Positions 42,062 through 50,271 of a DNA stretch of 50,271 nt are shown here, piece by piece. The notes below the pieces were generated by a model. It saw only the letters and a program-made list of their open reading frames with translations, did no database searches and was not told the DNA's origin. Position numbers and translations under genes: made by a program. The DNA comes from Pseudomonadota bacterium. Lineage in GTDB: Bacteria > Myxococcota_A > UBA9042 > GCA-2863065. Positions within the stretch are counted from its first letter, which is position 1. Each line of letters begins with the position of its first letter. Location: positions 1-50,271 of the forward strand of contig SXOO01000225.1 in assembly GCA_005776725.1 (NCBI GenBank). The letters are read 5' to 3'.

Positions 42062-43302
42062 ACCACTTCGAGCGGCGCGACGGCCAGCTCTACTGCGAAG
42101 ACGTGGCGCTCGCCGACATCGCCCGCGCGGTCGGCACGCCAACCTACGTCTACTCGGCTGCAACGCTCACCCGCCACTTCACGGTCTTCGACGAGGCGCT
42201 CGCGGCCGTCCCGCACCGCATCTGCTACTCGGTCAAGGCGCTCCCCAATCTGGCGGTGCTTCGCCTTCTCGGGGACCTGGGTGCCGGCTTCGACGTGGTC
42301 AGTCAGGGCGAGATCTACCGGTTACTGTCCGCCGGGCTCCCTACGAAGCACGTCGTCTTCAGCGGGGTGGGCAAGACCGCCCCGGAGATGGCGTTTGCCC
42401 TCGAGCACGGGATCCACAGCTTCAACGTGGAGTCCGAGGCCGAGCTCGGACTGCTGTCCGAGGTTGCCGCGTCGCGGGGTCAGCGCGCGCCGGTGAGTCT
42501 CCGCGTCAATCCGGACGTGGATCCCCAGACCCACCCCTACATCGCCACCGGGCTCAAGCAGTCGAAGTTCGGGATCCCCTGGGGGCGCGCCCTCCCGGCG
42601 TACGACCTGGCCAGCCGACTCCCCGGGATCGAGGTGGTGGGGCTCGACTGCCACATCGGCAGCCAGCTGACGTCACTTGGGCCCTTCCTCGAGGCCGTGG
42701 ACCTGATGGTGGGCCTCGTGGAGACGCTGCGCGCCCAGGGCCACCGCATCACCGACCTGGACCTCGGCGGAGGGCTCGGCATCACCTACGCCGACGAAGC
42801 GCCGCCGCACCCGAAGGACTTCGCGGAGGCGGTCATCCAGCGCACACGCCACCTCGGCGTCAGGCTGCTCTTCGAGCCCGGCCGCGTCATCGTGGGCAAC
42901 GCGGGTGTGCTGCTCATGCGCGTCCTCTATGAGAAGGCCTCGGATGCGCGTCACTTCGTCATCGTCGACGCGGCCATGAACGACTCGATTCGCCCCGCGC
43001 TCTACGGGGCGTTTCACCGCATCCAGCCAGTCGTCCTGCGGCCCGGGGACTCGCGCGTCGTGGACGTGGTGGGGCCGGTCTGCGAGAGCGGCGACTTCTT
43101 CGCGAAGGAGCGCGCCCTCGAGCCCGTCGCCCCCGGCGACTTGCTGGCCCTCATGAGCGCCGGGGCCTACGGCTTCTCCATGTCCTCAAACTACAACTCG
43201 CGCCCCCGGGCCGCCGAGGTTCTCGTGAGGGGAGACCGCTTCCACGTGGTCCGAGACCGCGAGACGCTCGCCGACCTGACGCGCGGAGAGCGCGTCGCCT
43301 GA
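42058..43302 (+). CDS. lysA: diaminopimelate decarboxylase
   Basis: About 414 residues. A PLP enzyme that makes lysine from meso-diaminopimelate. Seen: ICYSVKALPN with the PLP Lys about residue 60, HIGSQL, DLGGGLGITY (the phosphate-binding Gly loop), EPGRVIVGNAG and GPVCESGDFF with the catalytic Cys. Only the TTG at 42058 fits the family N-terminus; the in-frame codons further upstream lie inside argH. TTG overlaps the argH stop by two bases (TTGA), so the two genes should be translationally coupled. Confidence 0.96.
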   Translation: MNHFERRDGQLYCEDVALADIARAVGTPTYVYSAATLTRHFTVFDEALAAVPHRICYSVKALPNLAVLRLLGDLGAGFDVVSQGEIYRLLSAGLPTKHVVFSGVGKTAPEMAFALEHGIHSFNVESEAELGLLSEVAASRGQRAPVSLRVNPDVDPQTHPYIATGLKQSKFGIPWGRALPAYDLASRLPGIEVVGLDCHIGSQLTSLGPFLEAVDLMVGLVETLRAQGHRITDLDLGGGLGITYADEAPPHPKDFAEAVIQRTRHLGVRLLFEPGRVIVGNAGVLLMRVLYEKASDARHFVIVDAAMNDSIRPALYGAFHRIQPVVLRPGDSRVVDVVGPVCESGDFFAKERALEPVAPGDLLALMSAGAYGFSMSSNYNSRPRAAEVLVRGDRFHVVRDRETLADLTRGERVA

Positions 43303-43481
43303 GCGAGTGGGCGTCGCCCGCCGCTGGGTGCACCTGGGCGCGTCCCGGCAGCCCGGAGGGTCGCATCCATTGCCATCTCACGGCAGTGGCCGCGTAAAAG
43401 TTGCGAGGCCCCCAAGGCTGCGAAGTTCTGCGAATGAGGTAGACTCGCACAACGACGCCACATGAACGCGTCCGGATGGGG

Positions 43482-43497
43482 CGGCACGTCCCTTGCA
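43482..43497 (+). promoter_or_regulatory. sigma-54 promoter of the minor-pilin operon
   Basis: CGGCACGTCCCTTGCA matches the -24/-12 consensus TGGCACG-N4-TTGCA at all fixed positions but the first. GG and GC are exactly 10 bases apart. Expected start is near 43508, 20 bases before the ATG at 43528. Pilin genes in Myxococcus and Pseudomonas are known sigma-54/PilR targets. The rest of 43303-43527 shows only a GGGC/GCCC hairpin just after lysA. Confidence 0.75.
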
Positions 43498-43527
43498 CCG
43501 CATCCGCCTGGGTTGGAGCGCCACCAG

Positions 43528-44163
43528 ATGGTTAACGAACGAACAGCCATGACGCCGCGAGGCCGCCGAGCTCGGAGGGGCTACACCCTCACCGAGTTCA
43601 TGGCGGCCATTGCGATCATGGCGCTGCTCGTTGGCCTCGCTGTCCCCTCGATTCAGAGCGGCTTCGGCAAGCAGCACCTAAGGGCGGCGACGCTCGAGGT
43701 CATGGACGTCTTCTCGTTCGCGCGGGTGCAGGCCATGTCGCGCAACCGAGCATACGTCGTCACGATAACTGGCCAGGGGACACCGAACGTAAAGCTCGTC
43801 GTCGACGAGAGCGCGAACACCAAGTGCTCCGGAGTGTCAGACGGTCTCAAGGGCGTGAAGACGCTGAACCTGGCGAGTGGGAGCTACAGCGACATGCGTG
43901 TCGTTGCCTCTTCACCCACCGGGCTCGGCAACGGGTCGTTTGGGCTCTGTTACCTGCCGGACGGGCGGGTCGTGCAGTCCGACACGCTGCTCCCGGTCGC
44001 CAGCGTCGACAGCGCCTGGGCCGCCGGCGAGGCGTGGTTTGCCCTTCAGGCCGTCAAAGAGGGCACGGCGAACACGCCGATGGGCATCATCCACCGGGTC
44101 GTGGTGCCCTATAACGGCGTCCCCGAGATGCGTCCGGGCCCCGATGGGTCGCCCAGTGTGTGA
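43528..44163 (+). CDS. FimT/GspH-type minor pilin
   Basis: About 211 residues. The prepilin leader of about 18 residues ends RRARRG before YTLTEFMAAIAIM, with Gly at -1 and Glu at +5. Tyr replaces the usual Phe at +1. The hydrophobic N-terminal helix and a Cys-containing globular domain of about 160 residues follow. GGAG lies 9 bases before ATG 43528. The ATG at 43462 would lie upstream of the predicted sigma-54 promoter and can be dismissed; ATG 43549 is a second option. First gene of the minor-pilin operon. It would be processed by PilD and sit in the tip or priming complex of a type IV pilus. Confidence 0.85.
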   Translation: MVNERTAMTPRGRRARRGYTLTEFMAAIAIMALLVGLAVPSIQSGFGKQHLRAATLEVMDVFSFARVQAMSRNRAYVVTITGQGTPNVKLVVDESANTKCSGVSDGLKGVKTLNLASGSYSDMRVVASSPTGLGNGSFGLCYLPDGRVVQSDTLLPVASVDSAWAAGEAWFALQAVKEGTANTPMGIIHRVVVPYNGVPEMRPGPDGSPSV

Positions 44164-44800
44164 GCGCCGCTCACGGGTGGCGGGCTTCACGCTCGTCGAG
44201 CTCCTGGTGGTGGTGTCGCTCACCACCATCGGCTTTGTCGCGATCCTCAATCTCCAGTTGGGGACCATCCGGGGCGTCGGTTCCGCTAGGGGCATGCAGG
44301 GCGCATTGGGCCTCGCGGAGCACGTCGCGCAGACCATGCGGCACGAGGCGCTGCTCTGGACACCGAGCTCGCCGGCGCTGGCAGGAAACACGGCCTTCAC
44401 GTTCCTGGGGAAAGCCCCCGAGACCACCGAGGCGGGGACCGCGTCGGAGTGGCTGGTCGGGTACCTGCCGGCCAACGGGACTCTCACGGACGCGCGAGTC
44501 ACCTCCATCGGCTCGCATAACCCCGAGGTCGTGCTCGACGGCACCATCCACGGGTACGACGCCGGTATTCGCACGGAGCTCGGATCGCTCGACACGAACT
44601 ACTGCGTCCACTATCGGCTGACCTGGCTGGTCCCCAACATGCTCCTTCGAGCCGACATCCGTGTGTCGTGGGCGCGCGCGAACGCCAACTTCGACACCTA
44701 CCAGCTCTGCCCGGTCAACATGGCAGACCGCCTCGATGAGGTGCAGTCGGTCTCCATGCCGGTCACCGTCTTGCGCAACGTCTTCCTGAGGCAGGTCTGA
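44144..44800 (+). CDS. pilV: PilV-type minor pilin
   Basis: About 218 residues. The leader ends RVAG before FTLVELLVVVSLTTIGFVAIL, with Gly at -1, Phe at +1 and Glu at +5. About 190 residues of globular domain include paired cysteines. ATG 44144 overlaps the previous gene by 20 bases; GTG 44156 is an alternative giving a shorter leader. The stop overlaps the pilW start as TGATG. PilV works with the other minor pilins to prime pilus assembly. Confidence 0.82.
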   Translation: MGRPVCERRSRVAGFTLVELLVVVSLTTIGFVAILNLQLGTIRGVGSARGMQGALGLAEHVAQTMRHEALLWTPSSPALAGNTAFTFLGKAPETTEAGTASEWLVGYLPANGTLTDARVTSIGSHNPEVVLDGTIHGYDAGIRTELGSLDTNYCVHYRLTWLVPNMLLRADIRVSWARANANFDTYQLCPVNMADRLDEVQSVSMPVTVLRNVFLRQV

Positions 44801-45936
44801 TGTTGCGCCGAGCGCCCCGCGGATTCACGTTGTACGAGCTGCTGGTGGCGGCCGTGATCTCGGCGGTCCTCGTCGGCATCGTCTACGCCGTCTATATCCG
44901 TGCGTCCCGCGCTTACCGTGCGCAGTCTCTCGTGGTGGCGATGCAGCAGCAGGCGCGGTTCGCGCTGGACCACCTGCGGCGCGACATCAGCCTAGCGGGC
45001 TTCAACGCCACGCCGAACTCCACGCTCGACCCCAACCTCTGCACGCAGCCCGGATCTCCGTTGAAGGCGATAACGCTGAAGCGCAGCGTCGTGGCCGGGG
45101 CCATCCCGAACCCCACGGACAACCCCAACATACAGCCGATCGAGTTCACCCTCTTCGGGGACTACACCGGCGCGAACGGCGAGCTCTTCCTCACCGAGAG
45201 CGTGTCCGGCAACGTCGTCACGCTGCAGACGGGCTTCGAGACGCGCATCTCGGAGGCGCAGTTCGCCCACGTCTTCGATCCCACCGGCGGCAATCGCAGG
45301 TATCTGCGGGTCGTAGACGCCGACCAGTACGAGATCTACCTGCCGATCTCGGGCGTGAACTACACCGCGCGTCAGATCACGCTGACGTCGCCGCCGCCGG
45401 TGCGCAACGGGACGCAGACCTGCGGGATCCAGGGCTTCGGCCAGGGGATCCAGGTGAGCCCGGCGATGTTCGTGCGGTACCGCGTGGAGCTGACCAACGC
45501 GGCCACCAGCACCTCGTCGCTCGTCCGCGAAGAGCTCCAGACCGACGGCGTCACCCCGATCAACGGCAGCAAGCTCATGATCGCCGAGAACGTGGTCGAC
45601 CTCCTCGCCTACGACTTCGTGTTCGACACCGACGCCTCCAAGACGTCTCCAGTCCTCGTGGCTACGCCGCTGCCGGACTCGACGATCCTCGACGAGAGCG
45701 GCCAGAACGGCCAGCTGGGCACGCTCAGCACCACCGGGCAGAACCTGCGCTTCCTCACGCTGAAGCTCACGGTGCGCTCGGAGCAGGAGGAGCCCCAGCT
45801 CACCCACCGGGCGCGATCCGGGCCTCATGACCGCATCTTCACCTTCGACGTCTACCCAACGCTCCAAGGTGCGGCGCGCACCCTCACGTTGACCAGCAAG
45901 GTCATGCTCCAAACGCTCGCGGTGAGGAACATCTGA
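44800..45936 (+). CDS. pilW: PilW-type minor pilin
   Basis: 378 residues. The leader MLRRAPRG is followed by FTLYELLVAAVISAVLVGIVYAV with Phe at +1 and Glu at +5. MQQQARFALDHLRRDISLAGF is the conserved PilW segment after the helix. The large globular region contains several Asn/Thr-rich loops. The start overlaps pilV (TGATG) and the stop overlaps pilX (TGATG), so translation is probably coupled through the operon. Confidence 0.88.
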   Translation: MLRRAPRGFTLYELLVAAVISAVLVGIVYAVYIRASRAYRAQSLVVAMQQQARFALDHLRRDISLAGFNATPNSTLDPNLCTQPGSPLKAITLKRSVVAGAIPNPTDNPNIQPIEFTLFGDYTGANGELFLTESVSGNVVTLQTGFETRISEAQFAHVFDPTGGNRRYLRVVDADQYEIYLPISGVNYTARQITLTSPPPVRNGTQTCGIQGFGQGIQVSPAMFVRYRVELTNAATSTSSLVREELQTDGVTPINGSKLMIAENVVDLLAYDFVFDTDASKTSPVLVATPLPDSTILDESGQNGQLGTLSTTGQNLRFLTLKLTVRSEQEEPQLTHRARSGPHDRIFTFDVYPTLQGAARTLTLTSKVMLQTLAVRNI

Positions 45937-46490
45937 TGCGCCGTCTCACCAACCCCCGTGGGTCCCTCCTCATCGTGGCGCTCATGGTCGTGCTAGTCAT
46001 GGCCGGGCTGGCCGCCGTCGGCGCACGCGGCGTCATGATGGAGCTGAATCAGGTCGGTAACTTCCGAACGGCAGAGCAATCGGCGCGCGTCACAGAGGCT
46101 GGGATGGAGGGCGCGATCGCCCTCGCGATCGAGAAGGGCGACGCGTTCCCCCTGTACCTGCAGCAGACCGCGTACCAGCTGGCTCCCAAAGACGTCGCTC
46201 AGAACTTCTACGACATGACGGTGAAGGGCTCGTTCGGTCGTGAGTCCTCCGTGTTGACCGATGTAACGTTCGTGACCAAGGCAAGCCAGCCGTCCGATAC
46301 GAACCGCGTGCCCGGTTACCCTGTGAACGATGCGTTCGTCTGGAAACGCTTTCAGATTCAGACCTATGGCTACTACGGCACGGCGGACTCGGCAGCGGCC
46401 ACCGCGGCCGACGTCATGCGCAACAGCGCGCGCCAGTACGTGAGCCTCAGCTACGTGGGCCCATACATCATCGGCGGAGGTGGCCAGTGA
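45936..46490 (+). CDS. pilX: PilX-like minor pilin-type protein
   Basis: 184 residues. The N-terminus MRRLTNPRG precedes a long hydrophobic helix (SLLIVALMVVLVMAGLAAVGA). Ser is at the +1 position and the Glu at +5 is absent, as in other PilX proteins. The next segment (NFRTAEQSARVTEAGMEGAIALA) matches the PilX pattern. It is overlapped by its neighbours on both sides (TGATG and GTGA). Assigned by order pilV-pilW-pilX-pilY1 as much as by sequence. Confidence 0.78.
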   Translation: MRRLTNPRGSLLIVALMVVLVMAGLAAVGARGVMMELNQVGNFRTAEQSARVTEAGMEGAIALAIEKGDAFPLYLQQTAYQLAPKDVAQNFYDMTVKGSFGRESSVLTDVTFVTKASQPSDTNRVPGYPVNDAFVWKRFQIQTYGYYGTADSAAATAADVMRNSARQYVSLSYVGPYIIGGGGQ

Positions 46491-49400
46491 CCATTCGCCA
46501 CACGGTAACTTGTCTCCTCCTGTGGAGCGGCGCGGTGTTCGCCGCGGAACCCCTGTCCCGCGCGCCGATCGTCTTTGTAGTGCTCGATACGTCAGGCTCA
46601 ATGTCGTACGTCCAGGGCCCGGAGCTGGTCACACCGCTCTGCTCGGTGGACGCGAACCTCGCCCCCACCGCCGACCCGACGGCCCAGCGCGACCCCACGG
46701 CGACCTATCAGATGTCTCGCGACATGATCGCCAAAGAGGTGCTCACCGGCACGTTCCGCGACTTCTGGTGCCGCGAGCGTCTGCGCCCCGACACGCGCTT
46801 CGACGCGGGCTACCCCATCCCCTGGTACACGCCGGAGTTCGCGACTCAGGACAACGACGGGATCATCGACGTCAACGCCGAGCGCATCAAGTTCGGCTTT
46901 GCCACGTTCGACACGGTGCTGAAGGCGGACGCCGATGCGCTCGGCGGCTGGTCCACCGGACCCACCGCGCAGTTCCTCGTCAACGTTGGCAAGACCAACA
47001 TCGGCCTGCAGAACGCCACCTCGCCCTGGGGGCGGCTCCTGGTCCCTCCGCCGTCGGATGAGAGCACCGCGGTCATCACCCACAACACCTCCGTGCAGGA
47101 CGAGGTGCTCCGCTCGATCCCCTATGGCGGCACGCCGATCGCCCCGGCTTTGGAGGACACGACCTGGCTCTTCCAGAACCACCCCAGCCTGGTCAAGCGG
47201 ACCACCAGCGCTCCTGACGGCGATCCGTACAAGAAGTGCCGCGCCAAGAACGTGCTGCTGATCACGGATGGACGCCCGAACATGGGCGAGGGCGCGCTCG
47301 GGTACAAGACCTCGATTCAGGCCGCAGAGCGGCTCATGAAGAACGGCTACAAGGTGTTCGTCGTGGGCTTCAACCTCGACTCGGGGACCCAGACCCTCGT
47401 CAACGACATCGCCGAGGCGGGCGGGAGCGAGGAGGCGCGCCTCGCGAACACCCCAGCGCAGCTCGCGACGGCGCTCTCCGCCATCCTCGGGAAGCTCACC
47501 CCCGGCCTGTTCTCCCGCACGGACGCCGTCTTCACGGACGTCACCGGCTCCACGGTGGATCTCCAGTACCAGGTGAACTCGGCGTACTCCAACGCGAACA
47601 CTACCGACGTAGATCTGGCGGGATACATGGAGGTCACGGCGTACCGCTGCGAGGACGGCTGCCGTGATGCGTCGGGCGGGGCGGGTGCGTGTGAGGTCAC
47701 GGATGCCCGTGACGTGCTCAACAAGCGGACCACCGCGCGCAAGCTGTACTACACGCTGGACGGCGTGAAGCACCCCTTCACCAAGGGTGACATAGACCTC
47801 ACCTCGGATCTGCTGGCGATCCCCACGTCGGGCAACCTGCCCAACCTCACCCCGGAGCTGTACGACCAGACCTATCGGGTCTCCGGGCTCACGCTGGGGG
47901 ACGCGTCTGATCCGACGGTTCGGTTGGCCTACCGCGACCAGCTGATCGACCTGGTCCACGCGGCGGCCGGGTCGCGTCGCCAGAAGGAGCGGCTCGCCGG
48001 CATCTGGCACTCCACCCCGGTCCTCCAGACCAACCTGTCGAACATCGACGCACAGATCCCGTCGTTCAAGTCGTACCGGACCACGATCACGAACCGCCCC
48101 ACGGTTGCCTACACCATGACCACGGACGGCTTCATCCGCGCGTTCCACCTGTCTCAGCCCACGGCGCTCAGCTCGCCGCCCGGCACCGATCACTTGGAAG
48201 AGCTGTGGGCGATCGCCCCTCAAGCGGTGGTGGGCAAGCTCAACAGCGCCGCCACGAAGGTCCAGGTACTGGCGGACGGTCGGCTCACGCTGAAGGACAT
48301 CCGCCTCCGGCGCGCCGCGGCGGGCGTGAGCCTCGCCGACGAAGCGAAGGAGTGGCGCAGCGTCGTCGTGGGCCCCTATCGGCAGGGCGCGCGTGGGCTG
48401 ATCGCGCTGGACGTGACCGATCCCTACAAGCCCTTCGTGCGCTGGGAGATCTCGCCCGATCGCCGCTGCTGGAACTCCAGCGAGTCAGCATCCACGGCGC
48501 GGTGTGAGGCGGGTACGGACGACGATCGCAGCGACTTCCGGAACCTCGGCTTTGTGCACGCCAAGGTTCAGATCGGCACCGTCTTCCTGCAGGTGACGGG
48601 CCCGACCGACCTCCAGGAGGTGGCCGCAGCGTTCTTCCCGTGCGGGGACGAAGTGGACGGGGTGCCCGAGGCCGGGAAGTGCTTCATGGTCGTACGGCTC
48701 GACACAGGCGAGAAGATCAAGGAGTTCCGCAACGGGAACAGCTCCGTCACGGACGACAGCAACGCCCTCGAGAACGTCGTCGACACGCTCGACTTCCCGG
48801 TGGTGGGTGATCCCGTGGCTTACAACACGTTCATTGGGACCTTCGTCACACGGCTGTTCGTCGGTGACGCGGGCGGGCAGCTCTGGCGCCTGGATGTGTC
48901 GGCCCCGGACCCGAAGGACTGGAAGATGTCGTTCTTCTTCGACATCTACCAGGACCTGGAGAACGCCCCGCTGTCGTCCACCAAGAGGTCTGCCCTGCGG
49001 GCACCTCCGGCGCTCTCGCCTGTGCCACAACGCGGCCAGCTGGTGCTGGTCTTCGGCTCGGGTGACATCGACTACGCCAAGGACGGTCAGCAGACCGTGG
49101 TCTACTCTCTCAAGGAGAAGCTCACCATCAGCACGAGCGGTCTCACGACTGGAGCGGTCACGAACGAGGTGAACTGGCGAAGGAAGCTCTCCGCTGGGGA
49201 GAGCCTCACGAGCCGCCCGATCATCTTCGGGCGAACCACCTACTTCACCAGCTACGAGCCGGACAAGCTCGACGCGTGCGAAGGAGGCACCGGCCGTATC
49301 TGGGGCCTCGACTACCTCGACAACAAGGGCGGTGATCCGATCGCCGCGCTCGACGGTGATGGCGACAGCGGCACCCCGACGAAGGCCGAGTACGTCGAGC

Positions 49401-49684
49401 TCGAAGACACCGTGCCCTACGGCGCAACGATCGTGTCGCGCCCCGCGTGCATCGGCGACCAGGGCGTCGGCGCTGGGGCCGGCTCGGGCAACTCTGGGCT
49501 GCGCGGGGCACAGCCCGGACAGCTGGAGCTGGTCGTGCAAACCGGTACCACGGGGAAGACCAACGCCGCCGGCGACCCGGCCAAGGGCGCCAAGTCCGCC
49601 GCGGTGAACAAGTTCACGCAGAAGCTCGTGAGGCCCCCGAAGCAGGTGATTAGCGTGAGCTGGGGGCAGGTTCAGACGCTGTGA
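46487..49684 (+). CDS. pilY1: PilY1-type pilus tip protein with von Willebrand A domain
   Basis: 1065 residues. GTG 46487 overlaps the pilX stop as GTGA. A signal peptide (TVTCLLLWSGAVFA) is followed by a von Willebrand A domain whose MIDAS begins VVLDTSGSMS and continues GTPIAPALEDT and NVLLITDGRPNMGEG. The C-terminal 500 residues form the PilY1 beta-propeller (PTVAYTMTTDGFIRAFHL, GQLWRLDVSAPDPKDWKM). PilY1 sits at the pilus tip, needs the minor pilins for export, and controls retraction and surface attachment. The calcium-binding loop of PilY1 is not obvious to me here. The next gene starts within its stop codon. Confidence 0.93.
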   Translation: MTIRHTVTCLLLWSGAVFAAEPLSRAPIVFVVLDTSGSMSYVQGPELVTPLCSVDANLAPTADPTAQRDPTATYQMSRDMIAKEVLTGTFRDFWCRERLRPDTRFDAGYPIPWYTPEFATQDNDGIIDVNAERIKFGFATFDTVLKADADALGGWSTGPTAQFLVNVGKTNIGLQNATSPWGRLLVPPPSDESTAVITHNTSVQDEVLRSIPYGGTPIAPALEDTTWLFQNHPSLVKRTTSAPDGDPYKKCRAKNVLLITDGRPNMGEGALGYKTSIQAAERLMKNGYKVFVVGFNLDSGTQTLVNDIAEAGGSEEARLANTPAQLATALSAILGKLTPGLFSRTDAVFTDVTGSTVDLQYQVNSAYSNANTTDVDLAGYMEVTAYRCEDGCRDASGGAGACEVTDARDVLNKRTTARKLYYTLDGVKHPFTKGDIDLTSDLLAIPTSGNLPNLTPELYDQTYRVSGLTLGDASDPTVRLAYRDQLIDLVHAAAGSRRQKERLAGIWHSTPVLQTNLSNIDAQIPSFKSYRTTITNRPTVAYTMTTDGFIRAFHLSQPTALSSPPGTDHLEELWAIAPQAVVGKLNSAATKVQVLADGRLTLKDIRLRRAAAGVSLADEAKEWRSVVVGPYRQGARGLIALDVTDPYKPFVRWEISPDRRCWNSSESASTARCEAGTDDDRSDFRNLGFVHAKVQIGTVFLQVTGPTDLQEVAAAFFPCGDEVDGVPEAGKCFMVVRLDTGEKIKEFRNGNSSVTDDSNALENVVDTLDFPVVGDPVAYNTFIGTFVTRLFVGDAGGQLWRLDVSAPDPKDWKMSFFFDIYQDLENAPLSSTKRSALRAPPALSPVPQRGQLVLVFGSGDIDYAKDGQQTVVYSLKEKLTISTSGLTTGAVTNEVNWRRKLSAGESLTSRPIIFGRTTYFTSYEPDKLDACEGGTGRIWGLDYLDNKGGDPIAALDGDGDSGTPTKAEYVELEDTVPYGATIVSRPACIGDQGVGAGAGSGNSGLRGAQPGQLELVVQTGTTGKTNAAGDPAKGAKSAAVNKFTQKLVRPPKQVISVSWGQVQTL

Positions 49685-50271
49685 TTCGGGCCTTGGCTCT
49701 CGTTGCCTGTCTCGGGTGTGGGCGAGAGCTGCTCGGCGCCGATCCCACGCCTCAGCCCGATCCTGTCGTGCGGGCCGTGGTGGAGGAGCCAGTCACCGCG
49801 CCCGCTGCGCCAGGCCCCACGGACGGGCAGGGGCGGCTTCGGGCGGCGGAGGGTCTGGTGCAGGGTTTCGAGGTCCCGCACGGGCTCACGCTCTCGGCGC
49901 GGAGGCGTGGCTTCCTCGAGTTTCGGCACGAGGCGCCCCCTGAGGCGCTCATGGAGTTCTACACGGGGCTCGATCGCCGCACTGGGCATCGCTTCACGGA
50001 GCGCCAATACCTCACAGACGTCGCGGAGCTTGGCTTCGACGTCCGCCACACCCAGGAGACCGTTCGGCGCCTGGCGCTGAAGGAGGCCGCGCTCGAGGGG
50101 TACCTCTACGTGCGGCCCGACGGGCGCCGTGGGAGCCAGCTACGAGTTCACGTCCCCACCACCGAGACCGTGGCCAGCGACTCGGACTTCATCCCCCACG
50201 TCCCCACCACGGGAGCCGGGGCCGACGCGCACCGGCCCGCTCCGGGGCGCGAGGATGCAGCCCGGGTTCCC
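49681..50271 (+). CDS. putative lipoprotein at the end of the minor-pilin operon (partial at right edge)
   Basis: 197 residues visible and still open at the window edge. GTG 49681 overlaps the pilY1 stop as GTGA. VIRALALVACLGC looks like a short lipoprotein signal. After a Pro-rich spacer comes a segment (EVPHGLTLSARRRGFLEFRHEAPPEALMEFY, then RYTERQYLT-like residues) that I do not recognise. The end is Pro/Asp-rich. Its place suggests a pilus-associated or export-linked role. Confidence 0.65.
   Translation, partial: MIRALALVACLGCGRELLGADPTPQPDPVVRAVVEEPVTAPAAPGPTDGQGRLRAAEGLVQGFEVPHGLTLSARRRGFLEFRHEAPPEALMEFYTGLDRRTGHRFTERQYLTDVAELGFDVRHTQETVRRLALKEAALEGYLYVRPDGRRGSQLRVHVPTTETVASDSDFIPHVPTTGAGADAHRPAPGREDAARVP

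Overview
The window is very GC-rich, with strong G/C preference at third codon positions and frequent GTG and TTG starts. It looks like the chromosome of a Myxococcota (deltaproteobacterial) organism. The reasons are a MYXO-CTERM-type C-terminus, many lipoproteins with Asp/Thr/Ala-rich spacers after the lipobox, CGxDGCGGxCGxC cysteine repeats, and the kind of minor-pilin operon and TIGR04551-like outer-membrane protein typical of that group. I saw no tRNA, rRNA, CRISPR array, transposase or phage gene.

Layout. 1-4071 (minus): the N-terminal part of a YgiQ-type radical SAM protein, then a lipoprotein phosphoesterase followed by a secreted fibrinogen-domain protein. 4183-6102 (plus): an exported S9 prolyl-oligopeptidase-type peptidase. 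6342-13358 (minus): a DUF4143-type ATPase, an AraC regulator and three lipoproteins (one with a long DAAD/DATD spacer, one with a somatomedin-B-like module, one with a triplicated Cys module). 13559-14887 (plus): a second DUF4143-type ATPase, meeting tail to tail a frameshifted partial copy of rtcA.

15417-22280 (minus): a complete TonB uptake operon, tonB-exbB-exbD-exbD-TonB-dependent receptor-TDG-repeat beta-helix lipoprotein. 22505-26798: RNA repair, with rtcB-rtcA leftward and the sigma-54 activator rtcR divergent. A well-spaced -24/-12 promoter lies in front of rtcB and a 16-bp palindrome lies further upstream. 26871-30416 (plus): a TPR protein and an FG-GAP/ASPIC lipoprotein. 30442-38572 (minus): a lipoprotein subtilase, a TetR regulator, a 1346-residue arginine-deiminase-family surface protein with 12 cysteine repeats and a MYXO-CTERM-like end, and a glutathione S-transferase-like protein.

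38718-43302 (plus): an outer-membrane protein, argH and lysA, with overlapping stop and start codons. 43528-50271 (plus): a minor-pilin operon (fimT/gspH-like, pilV, pilW, pilX, pilY1 and a partial lipoprotein). Every junction overlaps, and the operon sits behind a near-consensus sigma-54 promoter.

The genes suggest a cell with a large exported proteome, type IV pili and stress-induced RNA repair. The most unusual items are the doubly anchored arginine deiminase with its coupled TetR gene, the self-contained TonB operon with its repeat-spacer lipoprotein, the decayed rtcA copy beside a DUF4143 ATPase, and the two sigma-54 promoters.
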